A stretch of 9,596 nt of DNA from Acidobacteriota bacterium (GTDB taxonomy: Bacteria > Acidobacteriota > Vicinamibacteria > Vicinamibacterales > CAVVIG01): assembly GCA_003222455.1 (NCBI GenBank), contig QHWF01000017.1, forward strand, positions 1 to 9,596. Direction: 5' to 3'. The first letter of the stretch is position 1, and each line of letters opens with the position of its first letter. The translations under genes were made by a program, and so were the position numbers. The notes below the pieces were generated by a model, which ran no database searches, was not told the DNA's origin, and saw nothing but the letters and a program-made list of their open reading frames with translations. Shown here piece after piece: positions 5,496 to 9,596 of the stretch.

Positions 5496-6668
5496 ATGAC
5501 CTCAGTCGTCGTTCACTATAAAGAGCTGGCGCTCAAGGGACGCAACCGGCCGTGGTTCATTCAGCTGCTCGTCCGCAACCTGAGGATTGCACTGGCGCGG
5601 CTCGACGTGCTCGCGATTCGAGCCATCATGGGACGGATCGAGATCGAGCTCGGGCCCGATGCGTCGTGGGAAGAAGTGCGCGTGCGTCTCGCGCGCGTGT
5701 TCGGCGTCGCGAATTTCTCGTCTGCGAGCCGTTCCACGCACGATTTCGCGACGCTGGCGTCGGCGATCCTGGGCGATCTCGGCAGCATCGCACCTGAGTC
5801 GTTTCGCGTCTCGGCGACTCGCGCCGACAAGCGGCTGCCGTTCACGTCGCCGCAGGTGGAGCGCGAAGTCGGCGGGCTGATCAAACAGGCGACAGGGTGG
5901 CGCGTCGATCTCGACAACGCGGCGCTCACCATTCATATCGAGATGTTGCCGGACGGTGCCTTCTATTTGTTCGGGAAGCAGCCGGGGGCCGGCGGTCTGC
6001 CGACCGGGACCGGCGGCCGCGTGGCGTGCCTCTTGTCGGGCGGCATCGATTCGCCGGTGGCGGCGTATCGGATGATGCGCCGCGGCTGTTCCGTGTTGCT
6101 GGTTCACTTTCATGCCTATCCCATTCTGTCGCGTGCGTCGCAGGAAAAGGTGCGCGAGATCGCAACGTTACTGACGACCTATCAGCTGCGATCGCGGTTG
6201 CTGCTGGTGCCGTTCGGCGATCTGCAGCAGCGCGTCGTGCTCGCCATCCGTCCGGACCTGCGCGTCGTCGTCTACCGCCGGCTGATGCTGCGAATCGCCG
6301 AGCGTCTGGCGCGCGCCGGGCGGGCGCGCGCGCTCGTGACCGGCGAGGTGATTGGTCAGGTCGCCTCGCAGACGCTGGAAAACATGACCGCCATTTCGGC
6401 GGCCACCGACATGGAGGTCCTCCGGCCGCTCGTCGGGATGGACAAGGACGAGATTTCGGCTGAGGCGCAGCGCATCGGTACGTTTCCCATTTCGATTATT
6501 CCGGACCAGGACTGCTGCACGTTGTTTACGCCCCGACACCCGGCGACGCGGGCCCGACCCGACGAGGTGGCCCAGGCGGAGCAGGCGCTGCCGATCAGCG
6601 AGATGGTGGCATCTGCCGTCGCGGCCGTGTCGGCCGAGGACTTCCGCTTTCCGGCGACTAACGAATAG
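5496..6668 (+). CDS. thiI: tRNA 4-thiouridine synthetase ThiI, short form without rhodanese domain
   Basis: ATP-dependent sulfurtransferase that makes 4-thiouridine at tRNA position 8 and, in some bacteria, feeds sulfur to thiamine thiazole synthesis. The 390-residue product has an N-terminal ferredoxin-like part with HYKELALKGRNRPWF (7-21) and a THUMP RNA-binding region (about 60-165). The PP-loop adenylation motif is LLSGGIDSPVAAYRM (179-193). DQDCCTLFTPRHPATRA (337-353) has C340/C341 at the position of the conserved active-site Cys. It ends without the rhodanese domain of enterobacterial ThiI, as in the Bacillus/archaeal short type, so persulfide must come directly from a cysteine desulfurase or another carrier. 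ATG 5496 is chosen because homology begins there; the same frame is open back to 5409, but those codons are repeat sequence. No clear Shine-Dalgarno sequence. No thiamine genes adjoin, so the tRNA role is the safer call. Confidence 0.95.
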   Translation: MTSVVVHYKELALKGRNRPWFIQLLVRNLRIALARLDVLAIRAIMGRIEIELGPDASWEEVRVRLARVFGVANFSSASRSTHDFATLASAILGDLGSIAPESFRVSATRADKRLPFTSPQVEREVGGLIKQATGWRVDLDNAALTIHIEMLPDGAFYLFGKQPGAGGLPTGTGGRVACLLSGGIDSPVAAYRMMRRGCSVLLVHFHAYPILSRASQEKVREIATLLTTYQLRSRLLLVPFGDLQQRVVLAIRPDLRVVVYRRLMLRIAERLARAGRARALVTGEVIGQVASQTLENMTAISAATDMEVLRPLVGMDKDEISAEAQRIGTFPISIIPDQDCCTLFTPRHPATRARPDEVAQAEQALPISEMVASAVAAVSAEDFRFPATNE

Positions 6669-6674
6669 CTGGCG

Positions 6675-6707
6675 GGGACGGAGTCGGGACGGAGCCGGGA
6701 CGTGTCC
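6675..6707 (+). repeat. Three 11-bp tandem units (GGGACGGAGYC)
   Basis: GGGACGGAGTC at 6675, GGGACGGAGCC at 6686 and a diverged GGGACGTGTCC at 6697, followed by GGG. The array begins six bases after the thiI stop codon. Confidence 0.75.
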
Positions 6708-6710
6708 GGG

Positions 6711-6719
6711 TGGTAAAAT
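6711..6719 (+). promoter_or_regulatory. Possible extended -10 promoter (TGGTAAAAT)
   Basis: TG-N-TAAAAT matches an extended -10 element, which can work without a good -35 box (none is seen). It would start a transcript at about 6726 that crosses both spacer hairpins before reaching fbaB. A small GCGCGC-gta-GCGCGC palindrome follows at 6722-6736. Sequence-based guess only. Confidence 0.35.
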
Positions 6720-6739
6720 TAGCGCGCGTAGCGCGCCAA

Positions 6740-6792
6740 CCAGGAGCCCGTTCGGCATTGATCGGACGGGCTCCTGGATTATTGTTGTTTTT
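6740..6792 (+). terminator. Rho-independent terminator after thiI (or leader attenuator of fbaB)
   Basis: Stem 6740-6754 (CCAGGAGCCCGTTCG) pairs with 6763-6777 over 15 bp with one wobble, around the loop GCATTGAT. It is followed by the T-rich tail ATTATTGTTGTTTTT (6778-6792). Its position 72 bp after the thiI stop fits a terminator. The T-run is interrupted, and a possible promoter lies between thiI and the hairpin. Confidence 0.65.
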
Positions 6793-6802
6793 CGCCGGCG
6801 AA

Positions 6803-6854
6803 GCCGGCCTACCAGGAGCGTGTTCTGGTTTCTCAGACACGCTCCTGGGCCGGC
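6803..6854 (+). repeat. Second large hairpin with the CCAGGAGCGTG repeat, 27 bp before fbaB
   Basis: CCAGGAGCGTGT (6812-6823) pairs perfectly with ACACGCTCCTGG (6837-6848). The stem continues inward as CTG/CAG after one bulged T and outward as GCCGGC (6803-6808 with 6849-6854) after a 3-nt bulge. Both arms belong to the dispersed CCTGGGAGCGTG family seen at 5342 and 9404. No T-tract follows, so it is a structured leader or repeat element rather than a terminator. Confidence 0.75.
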
Positions 6855-6871
6855 GAATACTCACCCGAACT

Positions 6872-6876
6872 GAGGG
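6872..6876 (+). promoter_or_regulatory. Shine-Dalgarno GAGGG of fbaB
   Basis: GAGGG lies five bases before the fbaB ATG at 6882. It is one of the few clear ribosome-binding sites in the window and supports that start. Confidence 0.75.
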
Positions 6877-6881
6877 TATCG

Positions 6882-7955
6882 ATGCCTGGAACGATTACGC
6901 AAGTCACTGAAATCGAAACCATCCTCGGAAAGGACGCCCGGGGACTGCTGGATCATCAGTGCAAGACGATTCCGAAGGACACTCTTCATCTGCCGGGCTC
7001 TGATTTCGTCGATCGCATCTGCGCGCTCTCTGATCGACCGACGCGCGTGTTGACGAGTCTGCAGGCGCTCCTCAATCACGGACGACTTGCCGGTACCGGG
7101 TACGTGTCGATCCTGCCGGTCGATCAGGGTATCGAACACTCCGCCGGCGCGTCGTTTGCGCCCAACCCGCAGTGCTTCGATCCCGACCACATCGTGAAGC
7201 TGGCGATTGAAGGCGGGTGCAATGGCGTGGCGTCCACGCTCGGCGTTCTCGGTTCGGTGGCGCGGAAATACGCGCACAAGATCCCGTTTCTGCTGAAGGT
7301 CAACCACAACGAGTTCATTTCCTATCCGAACAGCTTCGATCAGATCCGGTTTGCCAACGTCCGGCAAGGCTTCGAGATGGGCGCGATGGGTATCGGTGCG
7401 ACCATCTACTTCGGATCGGAGGAGTCGAAGCGGCAGCTCCAGGAAGTGACCGAGATGTTCCACCAGGCGCACGAGCTCGGCATGTTCACCGTCCTCTGGT
7501 GTTATCTGCGCAACGCCGCGTTCAAAACCAAGGAAGCCGATTATCACGTGTCGGCGGACCTCACCGGCCAGGCCAATCACCTCGGGGTGACCATCGAGGC
7601 CGACATCATCAAGCAGAAGCTGCCCGAGAACAACGGCGGGTTCAAGGCGCTCAATTTCGGCAAGACCGACACGAAGGTGTACTCCGACCTCACGACCGAC
7701 CATCCGATCGACTTGACGCGGTATCAAGTGGCGAACTGTTACATGGGCCGCGCCGGACTCATCAACTCGGGCGGCGCCTCGGCGGGTGAAAGCGATCTGA
7801 AGGAAGCGGTGAAGACCGCGGTGATCAACAAACGCGCCGGCGGGATGGGTCTGATCTCGGGCCGCAAAGCGTTTCAGCGGCCGATGACCGAAGGCGTGCG
7901 CCTGTTGAATGCCATCCAGGACGTGTATCTCAGCCAAGAGGTGACGGTTGCCTAG
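6882..7955 (+). CDS. fbaB: Class I fructose-bisphosphate aldolase, DhnA/FbaB type
   Basis: Cleaves fructose 1,6-bisphosphate to dihydroxyacetone phosphate and glyceraldehyde 3-phosphate, or runs in reverse for gluconeogenesis, through a lysine Schiff base without metal. The 357-residue product matches the bacterial FbaB type along its length. GYVSILPVDQGIEHSAGASF (73-92) is followed by IEGGCNGVASTLGVLG (109-124), then LLKVNHNEF (137-145), TIEADIIKQKLPENNGGF (237-254), YMGRAGLINSGG (287-298) and GGMGLISGRKAFQRPM (320-335). By comparison with archaeal-type class I aldolases the Schiff-base lysine should be K244 or K246 in the IIKQK segment. The start has a good GAGGG site. The 3' end overlaps the proposed start of a class II aldolase homologue, so both sit in one operon. 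It follows a spacer with two large hairpins that may affect its expression. Confidence 0.95.
   Translation: MPGTITQVTEIETILGKDARGLLDHQCKTIPKDTLHLPGSDFVDRICALSDRPTRVLTSLQALLNHGRLAGTGYVSILPVDQGIEHSAGASFAPNPQCFDPDHIVKLAIEGGCNGVASTLGVLGSVARKYAHKIPFLLKVNHNEFISYPNSFDQIRFANVRQGFEMGAMGIGATIYFGSEESKRQLQEVTEMFHQAHELGMFTVLWCYLRNAAFKTKEADYHVSADLTGQANHLGVTIEADIIKQKLPENNGGFKALNFGKTDTKVYSDLTTDHPIDLTRYQVANCYMGRAGLINSGGASAGESDLKEAVKTAVINKRAGGMGLISGRKAFQRPMTEGVRLLNAIQDVYLSQEVTVA
7937..7941 (+). promoter_or_regulatory. Shine-Dalgarno AGAGG supporting TTG start at 7948
   Basis: AGAGG inside the end of fbaB is six bases before the TTG at 7948. It favours this unusual start over the in-frame ATGs at 7963, 7978 and 8029, which lack good sites. 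Because the same bases encode the fbaB C-terminus, the match could be accidental. Confidence 0.45.
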
Positions 7956-9393
7956 CCGACGAATGCACCCACCAGAAATGCAACCACGAAGTCACGAAGA
8001 CAGGAAGACTTACCAGAGCATCACGGAAATGGTCGCGGCCGTGTCGCCGGTTGCGACCGTGCTCGGCGATCATGTTGCAGTCACCAGCACAGCCAATCTC
8101 ACCGGCGATCTGATCGACCGGCTCGTGTGGACGTCGGTGTTCGGATCGAGCGAAGAGCTGCGCACCAGGGCACGCGCGACGCTGCGCAGCCTGGCGCCGG
8201 TGGTCGGAATCAGACCCGCATCCATCCATGAGCTGTACATGGCCGTCGGCCGGGGCGAGGCCGGCGGCTTCACCGTACCCGCCATCAACGTGCGGGCGAT
8301 GGCGTACGACACGGCACGCGCCGTCGTTCGAGCGGCAAAAGCATTGGCTGCCGGCGCCGTGATCTTCGAGATTTCGCGGGGTGAGATGGGTTACACGATG
8401 CAGCCGCCGCACGAGTACGCGGCTGTCGTCATCGGGGCTGCCATCCGCGAGGGGCACCGCGGGCCGCTGTTCATCCAGGGCGATCACGTTCAGATCAACG
8501 CGAAGAAATACAACAGCGCGGATCGCGAGCAGGAGCTCGCAGATGTGCGCGCCCTCATCGCCGAAGAGATCGCGGCCGGTTTCTACAACATCGACATCGA
8601 TGCCTCAACGCTCGTCGACCTCCAGAAACCATCGCTCCCCGAACAGCAGCAGGTGAACACCACGCTCGCCGCCGATTTCACCGCGTTCATCCGACAGCAC
8701 GAGCCTCGGGACGTGACGGTGTCGGTGGGCGGCGAAATCGGCGAAGTGGGCGGGCGGAATTCGGACGTCCACGAGTTGCGCGCGTTCATGACCGGCTATC
8801 ACCAGGCGTTGAAGGCGCGCGGCGGCTACGCCGGCATCAGCAAGATCAGCGTGCAGACGGGCACCACGCACGGCGGCTTCGTGAACGCGGACGGCACGGT
8901 ACGGCGCGACGTCCGCATCGATCTCGACACGCTCGCGGAATTGTCGCGAGTCGCCCGCGCGGAGTACGGTCTGGCTGGCGCCGTCCAGCACGGCGCCTCG
9001 ACGCTGGCGTCGGACGCATTCGACGCGTTTCCCCGCGCCGGCGCGTGCGAAATCCATCTGGCGACCGAGTTCCTGAACATCATCTACGACCACCCGCTGT
9101 TTCCGCCGGACCTCAAGGCCGGCATGTACGACTGGGTTCGCCAGCATGCCGCTGACGATCGCGCACCGCACGACACCGACGAACAGTTCATCTACAAAAC
9201 GCGCAAGAAGGCCATCGGCGCTTTCAAGCGTGAGCTGTGGAGCCTGACCGGCGATGTGCGGAGCGCGATCGGCACGGCGCTGGAGGATCAGTTCGCCTTG
9301 TTGATGCGCCGGCTGAAGGTGCAGGGCACCGTCGATGTCGTCTCGCGGTACGTCCGGCCGGCGCCTGCTGCGGTCGAAGCGCTCCCGGACTGA
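7948..9393 (+). CDS. Class II (zinc) fructose-bisphosphate aldolase family protein, long form
   Basis: TIM-barrel metal-dependent aldolase homologue. Numbering from TTG 7948 (481 residues): SIHELYMAVGRGEAGGFTVP (92-111) begins the class II domain. FIQGDH (175-180) holds the catalytic Asp D179 and zinc ligand H180, and NIDIDAS (214-220) aligns with the MID(L/G)S segment. GGEIGEVGG (261-269) has the conserved Glu, TGTTHGGF (304-311) gives the second His, and AVQHGASTL (345-353) the third. All key residues look present, so activity is expected on fructose bisphosphate or a related sugar bisphosphate. It is longer than typical class II enzymes (about 300-360), with roughly 90 extra N-terminal and about 80 C-terminal residues. 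The start is uncertain: residues 13-21 come from a CACGAAG repeat, and a start at ATG 8029 would give 454 residues without it. It overlaps fbaB by 8 nt if TTG is used, an unusual class I plus class II pairing. Confidence 0.88.
   Translation: MPSRRMHPPEMQPRSHEDRKTYQSITEMVAAVSPVATVLGDHVAVTSTANLTGDLIDRLVWTSVFGSSEELRTRARATLRSLAPVVGIRPASIHELYMAVGRGEAGGFTVPAINVRAMAYDTARAVVRAAKALAAGAVIFEISRGEMGYTMQPPHEYAAVVIGAAIREGHRGPLFIQGDHVQINAKKYNSADREQELADVRALIAEEIAAGFYNIDIDASTLVDLQKPSLPEQQQVNTTLAADFTAFIRQHEPRDVTVSVGGEIGEVGGRNSDVHELRAFMTGYHQALKARGGYAGISKISVQTGTTHGGFVNADGTVRRDVRIDLDTLAELSRVARAEYGLAGAVQHGASTLASDAFDAFPRAGACEIHLATEFLNIIYDHPLFPPDLKAGMYDWVRQHAADDRAPHDTDEQFIYKTRKKAIGAFKRELWSLTGDVRSAIGTALEDQFALLMRRLKVQGTVDVVSRYVRPAPAAVEALPD
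7985..8008 (+). repeat. Three 8-bp tandem units (CACGAAGT/A) near the class II aldolase start
   Basis: CACGAAGT (7985), CACGAAGA (7993) and CAGGAAGA (8001) follow each other directly. The array lies between the fbaB stop and the conserved part of the next gene and is read through in frame if translation starts at 7948, 7963 or 7978. Confidence 0.75.
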
Positions 9394-9403
9394 GCGGCCC
9401 GTT

Positions 9404-9425
9404 CCTGGGAGCCTGTCCGAGGAAC
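9404..9425 (+). repeat. Dispersed 22-bp repeat CCTGGGAGCCTG..., copy after the aldolase
   Basis: Matches 5342-5363 at 19 of 22 bases. It begins ten bases after the aldolase stop codon. Flanking GTTCCT (9401-9406) and AGGAAC (9420-9425) are inverted and could close a 6-bp stem. Confidence 0.75.
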
Positions 9426-9477
9426 GACAATCAACCACGGAGTCGTCATGAGCGGGAGCGCGCTCACCCCGTCGCAT

Positions 9478-9505
9478 AAAAAGGGTCCTCATGGCTAGCG
9501 ACCCT
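9478..9505 (-). terminator. Minus-strand rho-independent terminator candidate
   Basis: On the minus strand AGGGTC (9505-9500) and GACCCT (9487-9482) form a 6-bp stem around a 12-nt loop, followed directly by a run of T (plus-strand AAAAA at 9478-9482). It would end a leftward transcript entering from beyond the right edge. No minus-strand gene is visible within the window, so the source is unknown, and the stem is short. Confidence 0.4.
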
Positions 9506-9524
9506 CCCCGCGTACACAACGGAC

Positions 9525-9554
9525 GAACGCAAAGGCCGCTAAGGTCGCGAAGGG
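9525..9554 (+). repeat. Third copy of the 9-bp-unit repeat (GCNAAGGNC)
   Basis: Starts GAACGCAAAGGCCGC like the hairpin arm at 5377-5406 and agrees with it at about 27 of 31 aligned positions. The 9-bp units are GCAAAGGCC, GCTAAGGTC and GCGAAGGGA. No inverted mate is seen before the window ends. Confidence 0.75.
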
Positions 9555-9570
9555 AGCCGTGGTAGCGGCC

Positions 9571-9589
9571 GGCGTCGCTTCGCGACGCC
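9571..9589. repeat. Perfect 8-bp hairpin at the right edge
   Basis: GGCGTCGC (9571-9578) and GCGACGCC (9582-9589) are perfect inverted copies around TTC. No T-tract follows before the window ends. Together with the other repeats it fills the gene-free 9394-9596 stretch. Confidence 0.6.
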
Positions 9590-9596
9590 GTCGCCG

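Noticed and set aside
6861..7937. 358-codon open frame antisense to fbaB
   Set aside because: It mirrors fbaB almost exactly and has no recognisable motif; fbaB on the plus strand has full family similarity and a ribosome-binding site.
8605..9519. 304-codon open frame antisense to the class II aldolase
   Set aside because: Arg-rich shadow of a gene with intact zinc-ligand motifs; nothing supports it as a gene.

Overview
The window is GC-rich chromosomal DNA, densely packed with housekeeping and lipid-metabolism genes. It holds no rRNA, tRNA, phage, transposase or CRISPR array that I can see. The gene set (hopanoid/squalene hpnCDE, PduO-type adenosyltransferase, short ThiI, DhnA-type class I aldolase next to a long class II aldolase) and the intergenic stretches full of short-unit repeats look most like a soil Acidobacteriota of the Vicinamibacteria type. 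That placement is inference from gene content and style; no phylogenetic marker is present.

Left part (1-1571). On the minus strand, a short MutY adenine glycosylase (326-1018) is followed, with an ATGA overlap, by a Nudix (MutT/NudG-type) hydrolase that runs off the left edge (1-329). Together they form an oxidised-guanine repair/sanitation pair. Divergently, only 16 bp from the mutY start codon, lies a PduO-type cob(I)alamin adenosyltransferase (1035-1571). A perfect TATAAT box sits 6 nt before its GTG, so the transcript may be leaderless.

Middle (1572-5495). A convergent spacer carries a large imperfect inverted repeat built of ACGGAG units. Then comes a minus-strand membrane-anchored protein of unknown function (1738-2229). 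The plus-strand operon hpnC-hpnD-hpnE (2273-5333) has overlapping genes and encodes the three-enzyme bacterial route from farnesyl diphosphate to squalene: HpnD makes presqualene diphosphate, HpnC makes hydroxysqualene, HpnE reduces it to squalene. No squalene-hopene cyclase is in the window. The operon is bounded on both sides by 7-bp tandem repeats that supply the hpnC start codon and the hpnE stop codon. The 162-bp gap before thiI is almost entirely nested repeat/hairpin sequence.

Right part (5496-9596). A short ThiI (tRNA 4-thiouridine synthetase without rhodanese domain) ends before a spacer with three 11-bp repeats, a possible extended -10 promoter, a terminator-like hairpin and a second large hairpin. 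Next come two fructose-bisphosphate aldolase-family genes in tandem: fbaB (class I, Schiff-base) and a long class II zinc-type aldolase homologue. They overlap by 8 nt if the class II gene starts at TTG 7948. The last 203 bp (9394-9596) hold no gene that I can support, but contain more copies of the dispersed repeats and a minus-strand terminator.

I found no obvious new defence or mobile system. The most unusual material is the set of short-unit repeat families (7-, 8-, 9- and 11-bp units, often in inverted pairs) that fill most of the spacers and enter the ends of coding sequences. The paired aldolases and the MutY/Nudix arrangement come next.
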